Part shown: one piece after another, positions 1-5,480 of the stretch
Numbering within the stretch: the first letter of the stretch is position 1
Layout of the letters: the number at the start of each line of letters is the position of its first letter
Source: JABDCI01 sp964475835
GTDB taxonomy: Bacteria; Verrucomicrobiota; Verrucomicrobiia; JABWAM01
Assembly (NCBI GenBank): GCA_964475835.1
Contig: CAYYYL010000061.1
Coordinates: 1 to 11,156 of the forward strand
Reading direction: 5' to 3'
Length of the DNA: 11,156 nt
Made by a program: the position numbers and the translations under genes
The notes under the pieces: model-generated
What the model was told of the DNA's origin: nothing
Seen by the model: only the letters and a program-made list of their open reading frames with translations
Databases searched by the model: none

Positions 1-75
1 GCGCGCCCCCCCCCCCCCCCGCCCCGGCGCCCCCCCCCCGGGCCCCCCGCGCCCCCGGGGGGGGGGGGGGGCGGC
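1..75. other. Low-complexity G/C tract, probable contig-end artefact
   Basis: The first ~75 bases are almost only G and C, in long homopolymer runs (16 or more C near the start and about 15 G at 57-71), with no A or T at all. The sequence becomes ordinary coding DNA from about position 76. Read on the minus strand it would lengthen a proline run just after the TonB membrane anchor, where TonB proteins do have a proline-rich spacer. It then turns into an implausible Gly/Arg/Ala string. The likeliest reading is a real proline-rich start that degenerates into sequencing or assembly error at a contig end. Confidence 0.7.
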
Positions 76-219
76 GGCGACAAGATCGACTTCCACGCTA
101 TTTTCCCCCACGGCAATTCCAAACTCCGGCTTTTCCAGAAGGACGGCGTTGAGTCCGATCAGGGCGCCCAAATGAACGCTGACCGCCACGCCAAGGCCGA
201 TGAACGTGTCCCGTTTCAT
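1..219 (-). CDS. tonB: TonB energy transducer, N-terminal part only (cut by window start)
   Basis: The ATG at 219-217 opens a frame beginning MKRDTFIGLGVAVSVHLGAL, then an acidic-to-neutral stretch ending in VDLVAAAPPPP before the low-complexity tract. A short cytoplasmic head, one membrane helix with a serine and a histidine (Ser14, His16), and an emerging Ala/Pro-rich linker are the usual start of TonB. TonB spans the periplasm and passes proton-motive force from ExbB-ExbD to outer-membrane receptors. It starts 21 bases after the exbD stop, as last visible gene of the receptor-PepSY-exbB-exbD series, so it is probably the operon's own TonB. No strong Shine-Dalgarno sequence is seen. The C-terminal receptor-contact domain is outside the window and anything before position ~76 is unreliable. 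The identification rests on the anchor and on context. Confidence 0.75.
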   Translation of the reverse strand, partial: MKRDTFIGLGVAVSVHLGALIGLNAVLLEKPEFGIAVGENSVEVDLVAAAPPPPRGRGGPGGGAPGRGGGGAR

Positions 220-240
220 ATCGTCGTTTTGAAAGAGCTT

Positions 241-648
241 CTATGGGGTGCGCGTTTCGATGGCGACTTTGGTGATGCCGAGTTTCCGGACGGTGTCGAG
301 CACGGCGATGGCGCGTCCGAAAAACGCATGTTCATCCCCATTGATGAAGACTTTTGGATCCGCATTCTGCGCCTTGAATGTTTCAAGCAGGGAGGGAAGA
401 TCCTCCAGACGGACGGCCTGTTTGTTGAAGAAGATGTCCCCTTTGTCCGTGATGCTGATGGTGGCGTAGCCGTGTCGGTCCTGGGGAGTGCCCGTGGCGG
501 CGACGGGAACGCGCACCTCCACGCCGAGATTTTTGATCATGGAAGTGGAGACCATGATGAAGGTCGCCAGCAGGAAAAACATGATGTCGATCAGGGGGAT
601 GATCTCGATACGTGCGCGTCGACTGGGACGTGGAGAGGGAATGTGCAT
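241..648 (-). CDS. exbD: ExbD/TolR-family proton-channel subunit
   Basis: About 135 residues, the normal ExbD length. After a short basic head (RPSRRARIEI) comes the family signature IIPLIDIMFFLLATFIMVS, whose membrane aspartate (Asp21 from this start) is the proton-carrying residue in ExbD/TolR. The rest is a periplasmic domain (VEVRVPVAA...ITDKGDIFFNK...VFINGDEHAFFGRAIAVLDTVRKLGITKVAIET), typical of the fold. With ExbB it forms the motor that energises TonB. The frame can be opened further to a TTG at 672 inside exbB (143 residues). I prefer the ATG at 648-646: an AGGGG ribosome-binding site lies about 5 bases upstream and the head length then matches the family. This start lies 13 bases past the exbB stop. 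tonB follows 21 bases after its end. Confidence 0.93.
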   Translation of the reverse strand: MHIPSPRPSRRARIEIIPLIDIMFFLLATFIMVSTSMIKNLGVEVRVPVAATGTPQDRHGYATISITDKGDIFFNKQAVRLEDLPSLLETFKAQNADPKVFINGDEHAFFGRAIAVLDTVRKLGITKVAIETRTP

Positions 649-661
649 CAAAGCCCCTGTG

Positions 662-1267
662 TTAGTGCTCAAGCTGGGGCACCAGCAGAAGTTCGAGCTG
701 GGAAGTAAGATCCTCGATCTGACGGCGTGCTTCTTCCATGCGTGAGTTAAGGTAATTGAAAGGGATGAGCGCCAGGATGGCCACGCTCAGACCGAATGCC
801 GTGGCGATGAGGGCTTCGGCGATGCCTCCTGTGATGGCGACGGGAGTACCCAGTTCACTTGCCCCAAGGAGTCCGAAGGCATGAATCATCCCCGTGACGG
901 TGCCCAGCAGTCCGAGCAGGGGGGCGAGGGTGATGATGGTGTCCAGAATGGAAAGCCCGCGGTTGAAACGTTGAAGTTCGAGGTTTGCGGCGCGCATCAC
1001 CGCACTGCCCAGGGATTTCTCGCGATGACTCAAGGCGTAGATCAACGTCCGGACCAGAAAATCCTCGCTACCCTGGCCCTTTTGAATGGCTGTGTTCAAG
1101 TCTCCGAGTTCGACATAGGAGAGAACCTCCTCGACGACGTCGGGTTGACGTTTCATTTTCTCGCGGATGGTGAAGATCATGCGTTCGATGACAATGGTGA
1201 GCGCGACGATGGAGGTGAGAAGCAGGGGCCACATGATCGGGCCGCCTTTTTGAAAGATGGTTAGCAT
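662..1267 (-). CDS. exbB: ExbB/TolQ/MotA-family proton-channel protein
   Basis: 201 residues. The N-terminus has a membrane helix (WPLLLTSIVALTIVIERMIF, about 13-32). A cytoplasmic segment follows (33-100). Two further helices carry the family hallmarks: LAPLLGLLGTVTGMIHAF (about 115-132) and GGIAEALIATAFGLSVAILALIPFNYL (about 147-173). ExbB makes the pentameric inner-membrane ring around ExbD that powers TonB. Its ATG overlaps the end of the upstream PepSY gene (ATGCTAA, 7 shared bases), so translation is probably coupled. The exbD gene begins just past, or overlaps, its 3' end. TolQ is the main alternative, but linkage to a TonB-dependent receptor and a TonB start favours ExbB. Only a weak GGA precedes the start, in keeping with coupling. 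Confidence 0.95.
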   Translation of the reverse strand: MLTIFQKGGPIMWPLLLTSIVALTIVIERMIFTIREKMKRQPDVVEEVLSYVELGDLNTAIQKGQGSEDFLVRTLIYALSHREKSLGSAVMRAANLELQRFNRGLSILDTIITLAPLLGLLGTVTGMIHAFGLLGASELGTPVAITGGIAEALIATAFGLSVAILALIPFNYLNSRMEEARRQIEDLTSQLELLLVPQLEH

Positions 1268-1941
1268 GTTTTTTTCCAGTAGAGTTTAAACCCCGTGATT
1301 AACAGGGCGAGCATCCCCAATCCAGGGATCAGGGTGAGGGTTTTTCGAAATCCAAAGAAACTGAGGGTGTGCAGTCGCATGATCCAGGTGTGAATACGTC
1401 TGGAGTCGTTCACTTTCTCGACAAGCTCGCCGGAATCCGAGCAAATCACGATCACAGGATGATCAGAGGCATCCAGGGTGATTTGATGCACCTGTGGAAT
1501 GGTTCGTCCGTTGCGGGCGCGGTAGGATGGGGTGTGTTGGATTCCTTTGATGGGAGCAGGAGTCCTCTGCAAAGATTCGACGATGGAGGTCGCGAACGAA
1601 TCAGAAAGAGGGGAGAGTGTTTGCCCTGTTTCCGCATCCATTAACCATGAGAGTTCTTCTTTTCCAGCTCCATAGCGCACGTCATAAACCAGTCTATGGG
1701 CGAGGGTTTTGAGGGCAATGGAATGGATGGGGCCAGCGACACGGATGCGTGCCTGCTCGAGGGCGAGGTTCATTGGAACGGTGGCCTCGGCAAGGGAACG
1801 ATGAGTGATGCCTGCAGGAGTCTTGAGATTGTCCTCCTTCAAATAAAGCCGGTGCGCAAATGCCCAGATGAGGCCTGTGATGGCGCTGAGCGCCAGGAAT
1901 CCGGAGAATAAGAGAGCCAGTTTGCGATGGAGTTTCCTCAT
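1261..1941 (-). CDS. PepSY-associated membrane protein of siderophore uptake operon
   Basis: 226 residues: a basic N-terminus and membrane helix (LALLFSGFLALSAITGLIWAF, about 8-28), a periplasmic part (about 35-190), and a second helix near the C-terminus (LIPGLGMLALLITGFKLYW, about 204-222). The periplasmic part has a PepSY-like unit at about 56-112, with ALEQARI followed by a strand-rich stretch ending YDVRYG...LMDAETGQTL, and a second degenerate strand region at 140-175. Histidines sit close to both membrane faces (His5, His30, His184, His191). PepSY_TM proteins are common in TonB-receptor operons, and relatives are linked to ferri-siderophore reduction or handling at the inner membrane. 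That role here is inference. It starts 4 bases after the receptor stop and overlaps exbB by 7 bases. It is shorter than the four-helix PepSY_TM reductases, so it may need a partner. Confidence 0.78.
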   Translation of the reverse strand: MRKLHRKLALLFSGFLALSAITGLIWAFAHRLYLKEDNLKTPAGITHRSLAEATVPMNLALEQARIRVAGPIHSIALKTLAHRLVYDVRYGAGKEELSWLMDAETGQTLSPLSDSFATSIVESLQRTPAPIKGIQHTPSYRARNGRTIPQVHQITLDASDHPVIVICSDSGELVEKVNDSRRIHTWIMRLHTLSFFGFRKTLTLIPGLGMLALLITGFKLYWKKTC

Positions 1942-1945
1942 ACGG

Positions 1946-4147
1946 TCAAAACTTCACCCGTACCGTACCATAGAAACCCAGAGGATCTCCCGGGAGCGCC
2001 CCCGTGTTCACGCCATTGCGGTACCACGATTCGTCCGTCACGTTAACGACATTCAATTGAACTTCATAGTGGGCCTGACGATAGAAGGCCACAAGATCCC
2101 CCACGGCGTAGCCGGGGAGCTTGAGGGTGTTGGGTTGATCGATGAAAACTTCGTCCCTCAGTTTTACACCCGCGCCGAGGCCAAAACCCTTCAGGCATCC
2201 ATCCTGAAATTCATAGGTGGACCAGAATCCCCCGCTGTGCAGGGGCACACCTGTGACCTGATGATCCACGTCCGGACTTGGAGCTCCCGTGGCGCCGAGA
2301 AGCTTCGCGTAGTAGGCGTCCTGATAGGCGTAATTCATGAGAAGGGTCCATCCCGGGAAGGGGTGGGTGGTGATATCGCATTCCATGCCCCGAGTGCGTT
2401 GTTTCCCCACCGGTACCGGGGTGCCGTTGATGGTCTGGAGGAAGTTGTCCCGGGTGACTTCGAAGACGGAGGCGTTGATTTCAACCTTGTCCCCGAAGAG
2501 GGAGGAACGGTTTCCGATTTCGAATTGTGTGGAGCTTTCCGGTGCAAAGGCGCTCCGTGCGGCTTCGGTGGTGACGATGGCTTGATGTCCCACAGAAACC
2601 CCACCGTAGAAGGAGGTGGCTTGTACGGGCTGATAAACCAGGCCGGCCTGTCCGCTGAGACGAGTGTCCGAGCGGCTCGAGGACTCGAAACGCGTCGTGG
2701 GTGTGTTGGGGATGAAGGATTGGCCGTTGCCGGCAAGGGCTCCGGAGAATGCGGTCGAGCTGTCAAACCGTGTGTTGTAGGTTCCTTCATCGGTGATGTC
2801 GAAACGGTCCACACGAGCTCCGAGACGCATCTTCCACTGTTCGGTGAAGTCGATCTGATCCTGGAGGTAGAGTCCGTATTGGGCGGTGGTCAGGGTGCGA
2901 TCGAAGTGAGGTGAGAAGAGGATGTTGCTTTTCGACGTTTCCGGGATGACGGGTTGATACACATCTGCAATGGGAGCGAGATTGGATTGCGAGCGTGCCG
3001 TGTCGATGACAGTTCCATGAAACTCAAACCCCGTGAGAAGAGTGTGGAATATTGGGCCGGTTTCGAGATTGAACACAGGTTCAAATTGAAGAAGGACTTC
3101 GTCCGAGGCATCGCTTTGATCGCGGAGGCTGCGTCCGCTCAGGGTGTTCAGACTCGTGAAATTCACACTGGAGGAATTTCGGGTGAGGTCGAGATCCCGA
3201 TGCATGAACATCAGGTTTTCGTGAAGGGTCAGATGGTCGCTGACATGCAGGGAGTGGTTCAGACTGCCCCGGAATACGTCCGTGGTGGTGTCCGAAAACG
3301 GAGTATAGAATTTCGCGTCGCGGGATACCTGGATCAAACTCGTGGTGCGCAGGGCCGCAGTGGTTGAATTGTGAAAGGGGATTCCCGCCGTGTCCGCCAC
3401 CATCTCCACATGGTGAAAGTCGAAGCTGGCAAGCAAAGTCTGTTCGGGCGAAGGATTCCATTGAAGGGAGGGGTGCAATTCCGCGATCCGATTGCTGATG
3501 TCGCGAAATCCATCTGACATCGAGTAGTCTGTGATCACGCGATAGTTCAGTTCCTTGTTCGAAGTCGGCCCGGTCGCGTCGCCGATCACACGATGCGTGC
3601 TGAAACTTCCAAAGGTGGTTTCAAAATCGTAGGCCGGTGTCGAAAGCGGCTTTTTTGTTACCAGATTTACGGTGCCCCCGGGGGATCCACTCCCATAAAG
3701 GGAGGAGCCGGGCCCTTTTAGCACCTCCACCTGTTCCACATTCGACAGGGTTCGGGTGTATCCATTCACCGTAAGGGCATCAGGAATGCCGTCCCGCACA
3801 AAATTCACATTCAATCCACGACTGAGGTAGTTGTTGAAAAAACCATAGTTCGAGGAGCTGCTCTGAGTCACGCCGCTGACATTGCGAATTGTGTCATCCA
3901 CATTGTGGGCGCTCTGTTCCTTGATCTGCTCCTGAGGGACAACTTGAACGGATTGGGGGACGTCCCAAAGGGCTGTATCCGTTTTTGTCCCCGTAGTGGC
4001 GCGCCGGGCGCCTGTCCCTTTGTCCTGTTGGGCGTTGACGATGACCTCGCGCATCCGAGAGGGTGCGCTGTTGGTGGTGGAGCCAATCTCTGCGGAATAT
4101 CCCGTGGCGGAAAGTGCGATCGAAAAAAGAAAAACGCCAAATTTCAT
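1946..4147 (-). CDS. TonB-dependent siderophore receptor (outer membrane)
   Basis: 733 residues, the usual receptor size. Residues 1-19 are a signal peptide (MKFGVFLFSIALSATGYSA). A TonB-box-like REVIV follows at 33-37. The plug domain (about 56-167) has DVPQSVQVV, the DTIRNVSGVTQ segment, a SRGLNVNFVRDGIP motif and the conserved VEQVEVLKGPGSSLYG...GGTVNLVTKKP block. The rest (170-733) is a beta-barrel ending in the outer-membrane signature GTVRVKF with terminal Phe. The plug pattern fits siderophore (FhuA/FpvA/FoxA-type) receptors better than cobalamin or sugar receptors; the exact ligand cannot be told. An in-frame TAA directly precedes the ATG, so no upstream start exists. No Shine-Dalgarno sequence is visible: a Fur-type palindrome fills that place. 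It is the first gene of a five-gene operon. Confidence 0.95.
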   Translation of the reverse strand: MKFGVFLFSIALSATGYSAEIGSTTNSAPSRMREVIVNAQQDKGTGARRATTGTKTDTALWDVPQSVQVVPQEQIKEQSAHNVDDTIRNVSGVTQSSSSNYGFFNNYLSRGLNVNFVRDGIPDALTVNGYTRTLSNVEQVEVLKGPGSSLYGSGSPGGTVNLVTKKPLSTPAYDFETTFGSFSTHRVIGDATGPTSNKELNYRVITDYSMSDGFRDISNRIAELHPSLQWNPSPEQTLLASFDFHHVEMVADTAGIPFHNSTTAALRTTSLIQVSRDAKFYTPFSDTTTDVFRGSLNHSLHVSDHLTLHENLMFMHRDLDLTRNSSSVNFTSLNTLSGRSLRDQSDASDEVLLQFEPVFNLETGPIFHTLLTGFEFHGTVIDTARSQSNLAPIADVYQPVIPETSKSNILFSPHFDRTLTTAQYGLYLQDQIDFTEQWKMRLGARVDRFDITDEGTYNTRFDSSTAFSGALAGNGQSFIPNTPTTRFESSSRSDTRLSGQAGLVYQPVQATSFYGGVSVGHQAIVTTEAARSAFAPESSTQFEIGNRSSLFGDKVEINASVFEVTRDNFLQTINGTPVPVGKQRTRGMECDITTHPFPGWTLLMNYAYQDAYYAKLLGATGAPSPDVDHQVTGVPLHSGGFWSTYEFQDGCLKGFGLGAGVKLRDEVFIDQPNTLKLPGYAVGDLVAFYRQAHYEVQLNVVNVTDESWYRNGVNTGALPGDPLGFYGTVRVKF

Positions 4148-4150
4148 TTA

Positions 4151-4167
4151 TTGAGACTGAATCTCAA
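4151..4167. promoter_or_regulatory. Fur-type operator, copy proximal to the receptor start
   Basis: TTGAGACTGAATCTCAA is an inverted repeat with 6-base arms TTGAGA/TCTCAA around a 5-base centre. The inner 15 bases fit the 7-1-7 Fur pattern TGATAATnATTATCA at 10 of 14 informative positions. It ends 3 bases upstream of the receptor ATG, so it fills the usual ribosome-binding site and the initiation zone. Bound repressor would block RNA polymerase at or just after the start site. Fur as the ligand is inferred from the motif and the downstream iron-uptake genes. Confidence 0.75.
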
Positions 4168-4182
4168 CGAAGAATCTGTCAA
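4154..4182 (-). promoter_or_regulatory. Possible sigma70-type promoter of the iron-uptake operon
   Basis: A perfect TTGACA -35 hexamer reads on the minus strand at 4182-4177, between the two operators. Seventeen bases on, at 4159-4154 inside the proximal operator, is only a poor -10 (CAGTCT). If this is the promoter, transcription would begin within a few bases of the receptor ATG, giving a leaderless or nearly leaderless message. That would agree with the missing Shine-Dalgarno sequence. The weak -10 keeps confidence low. Confidence 0.35.
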
Positions 4183-4187
4183 GCTCA

Positions 4188-4208
4188 TATTGAGAATGAA
4201 TCTCAATA
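4188..4208. promoter_or_regulatory. Fur-type operator, distal copy (perfect 8-base arms)
   Basis: Second copy of the same motif, 17-base core TTGAGAATGAATCTCAA at 4190-4206. The arms extend to perfect 8-base inverted repeats TATTGAGA/TCTCAATA (4188-4195 and 4201-4208) around ATGAA. It differs from the proximal copy at one core position and matches the 7-1-7 Fur pattern at 11 of 14 positions. The centres of the two copies are 39 bases apart, close to four helical turns, so bound dimers would lie on nearly the same DNA face, which would allow cooperative repression. Confidence 0.8.
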
Positions 4209-4246
4209 AGGTGAAGAGCAAAAACTCAGCCTAAGAGGATGCGGGG

Positions 4247-5002
4247 CTATTTCTTGTCTGCCTTCTTGTCGGCGGGCTTTCCTTCGGCCTTGGCGTCCCC
4301 GGCGGGCTTGGCTCCGGCCTTCGCATCGCCAGCCTTGGCAGGGGTTGCTGCGGCACCTTCCTCGCCATCTTCCTTCTTCTTGATGAGCTCGGGCTCGGTC
4401 AGGGTGGCGGTGGGGGCGACAACTTCCTCCTTCAGAGGAGCACTGACGGTGAAAATAGAGACATCGGCGTGGGTAAGAACGGTCACTTCCTTCGGAACTT
4501 TCAACTGGTTCGCATGGATGTTTTCGCCGATCTGAAGGGAGGTCACGTCCACTTCGATGCGATCGGGAAGATCCTTGGGAAGGCATTCCACTTCGAGCTC
4601 GCGAAGAATCTGGGCCAGCACACCGCCGCCGGTGCGCACGCCTTCGGGCTCGCCGACGGCAATAATGGCCACGCGGGCATGAAGTTTCTCATCGGCGCGG
4701 ATTTCGTGAAAATCAAGATGAAGCACGCGGTCCGTCAGAGGGTGGTGCTGGATCTCCTGAATGAAGGCCAGGCGGTTGCTCGTCTTTCCGTTCTCTTCGA
4801 GGGCGAGGTCCACAAGCATGTTTTCGCTGGTGGCGTGCTTGAAAATGTTTTCGAGTTCCCGCGAATCCACCTGAATGGGGGTTGCTTTGATGTGACTTCC
4901 GTAGATGACGGCGGGAATCTTGGCGGCTTCACGGGTTTTGCGAACCAATGAACGACCGACATTTGTACGAGATGATGCTTTGAGCGAAACCTGTTTAGCC
5001 AT
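4247..5002 (-). CDS. rplY: 50S ribosomal protein bL25, CTC-type long form
   Basis: 251 residues. The N-terminal ~95 residues form the 5S-rRNA-binding bL25 domain (SLKASSRTNVGRSLVRKTRE, PAVIYGSH, LEENGKTSNRLAFIQEIQHHPLTDRVLHLDFHEI). Residues ~100-190 are the second, TL5/CTC-type beta domain (VAIIAVGEPEGVRTGGGVL, DLPDRIEVDVTSLQIGENIHANQLKVP). From ~200 on is a low-complexity tail rich in Ala, Lys, Gly, Pro and Asp ending in DKKADKK. The protein binds 5S rRNA in the large subunit and may have a stress role in CTC-type bacteria. The start has MAKQ and no earlier in-frame ATG was favoured; no clear Shine-Dalgarno sequence precedes it. The pth gene often next to it is absent here. No terminator hairpin separates it from the iron operon downstream. 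Confidence 0.95.
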   Translation of the reverse strand: MAKQVSLKASSRTNVGRSLVRKTREAAKIPAVIYGSHIKATPIQVDSRELENIFKHATSENMLVDLALEENGKTSNRLAFIQEIQHHPLTDRVLHLDFHEIRADEKLHARVAIIAVGEPEGVRTGGGVLAQILRELEVECLPKDLPDRIEVDVTSLQIGENIHANQLKVPKEVTVLTHADVSIFTVSAPLKEEVVAPTATLTEPELIKKKEDGEEGAAATPAKAGDAKAGAKPAGDAKAEGKPADKKADKK

Positions 5003-5039
5003 AAAAGTACCGATTTAAAGGGGTCAAAAAGGAACGAAA

Positions 5040-5067
5040 AGTGTACCACGAAACCGGGCTTTGACAA
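5040..5067 (-). promoter_or_regulatory. Promoter-like sequence for bL25
   Basis: On the minus strand, TTGTCA (5067-5062, 5 of 6 to the -35 consensus), a 16-base spacer and TACACT (5045-5040, 4 of 6 to the -10 consensus) lie 38 bases before the bL25 ATG. This predicts a leader of about 30 nt. There is no competing gene between here and tRNA-Val on the plus strand. Confidence 0.5.
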
Positions 5068-5158
5068 CAGAAATCTGGTTTCCGGGCCTGCATCAAGGGG
5101 GCTCCGGAAAAAGGGCTGGGTTTGTGAGGGGACGGGATCTTCCCCTTTGCGTTCTTGA

Positions 5159-5186
5159 TTGCAAAATCCGGAGGATTCTGGAAAAT
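5159..5186 (+). promoter_or_regulatory. Weak promoter candidate for tRNA-Val
   Basis: TTGCAA (5159-5164), a 16-base spacer and GAAAAT (5181-5186) lie about 23 bases ahead of the tRNA 5' end. Each hexamer matches consensus at 4 of 6. The position is right for a tRNA promoter but the match is modest. The remainder of the 5068-5158 spacer shows nothing I can name. Confidence 0.3.
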
Positions 5187-5208
5187 GACCCTTCTGTCGC
5201 CATTTTGC

Positions 5209-5283
5209 GCGCTGTTAGCTCAGTGGTAGAGCATCACCTTGACACGGTGGGGGTCAGAGGTTCAAGTCCTCTACAGCGCACCA
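5209..5283 (+). tRNA. tRNA-Val (anticodon GAC)
   Basis: A full cloverleaf can be drawn: acceptor GCGCTGT/ACAGCGC (7 pairs), D arm GCTC/GAGC, and anticodon arm TCACC-TTGACAC-GGTGG with one T-G pair and anticodon GAC. The variable loop GGGTC and T arm AGAGG-TTCAAGT-CCTCT complete it. The discriminator is A and CCA is encoded. Anticodon GAC reads GUC and GUU valine codons. It is a lone tRNA on the plus strand, divergent from bL25, followed at once by a block of inverted repeats. Confidence 0.97.
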
Positions 5284-5351
5284 TCCTACGTTAAAGCTAC
5301 GGATGGCAAGCCATTCACAACAGACCATGATGAGCCTGTTGTCATCGTAGG
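5281..5351. repeat. Nested inverted repeats immediately 3' of tRNA-Val
   Basis: Within 71 bases there are four pairings. The outer stem is CCTACG (5285-5290) with CGTAGG (5346-5351). Inside it are GGATGG (5301-5306) with CCATTC (5311-5316; one G-U, loop CAAG) and ACAACAG (5317-5323) with CTGTTGT (5336-5342). A competing pairing joins CCATCC (5281-5286), which uses the tRNA's own CCA, with GGATGG (5301-5306). Folded as RNA, the outer stem plus two hairpins gives a three-way junction. No T-run follows, so it is not a classical terminator. It could be a tRNA 3' processing or termination structure, or the remnant of a small tRNA-adjacent mobile element. I recall similar short palindromes behind tRNAs in PVC-type genomes, sometimes next to GIY-YIG endonuclease genes, but that is memory only. 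Confidence 0.55.
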
Positions 5352-5363
5352 GTTATCCTCGGG

Positions 5364-5480
5364 TCAGGCTTTTGAGATGTTTGGGATATGATGGAATTTT
5401 TTAAAGAAAAGCCGGCGAATCATCCAAGCTAGCGCCAGGAGGAGCACGACCCATTTAAGGGGAGGTTCCGGCGATTCCAT
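5364..5480 (-). other. C-terminal exosortase sorting signal (MSEP-CTERM type)
   Basis: This covers the last 38 codons of the preceding gene: motif MESPEPP (5480-5460), a 13-residue hydrophobic span, then Arg-Arg and Lys-Lys. The order short motif, helix, basic tail is the standard exosortase/sortase recognition layout. The literal string here is M-E-S-P-E-P rather than M-S-E-P. The tail after the helix (about 17 residues) is rather long for a sorting signal. Cleavage would fall at or near the motif. Confidence 0.7.

Noticed and set aside
241..672. TTG at 672 as the exbD start
   Set aside because: The ATG at 648 has an AGGGG ribosome-binding site at good distance and gives the normal ExbD head length.
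172..708. A 178-codon plus-strand frame across tonB, exbD and exbB
   Set aside because: It crosses three recognisable minus-strand genes and its His/Asp/Gly-rich translation looks like a reverse-frame artefact.
1868..2914. A 348-codon open frame on the plus strand opposite the receptor gene
   Set aside because: It is antisense to the strongly supported TonB-dependent receptor and shows no domain or membrane pattern; long shadow frames are expected opposite moderately GC-rich genes.
5209..5283. tRNA-Val as an integration site of a genomic island
   Set aside because: No integrase gene is present and no second copy of the tRNA 3' end was found in the window.
5061..5294. A 77-codon plus-strand frame running through tRNA-Val
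   Set aside because: It overlaps the whole tRNA gene and its only familiar-looking part is translated tRNA sequence.
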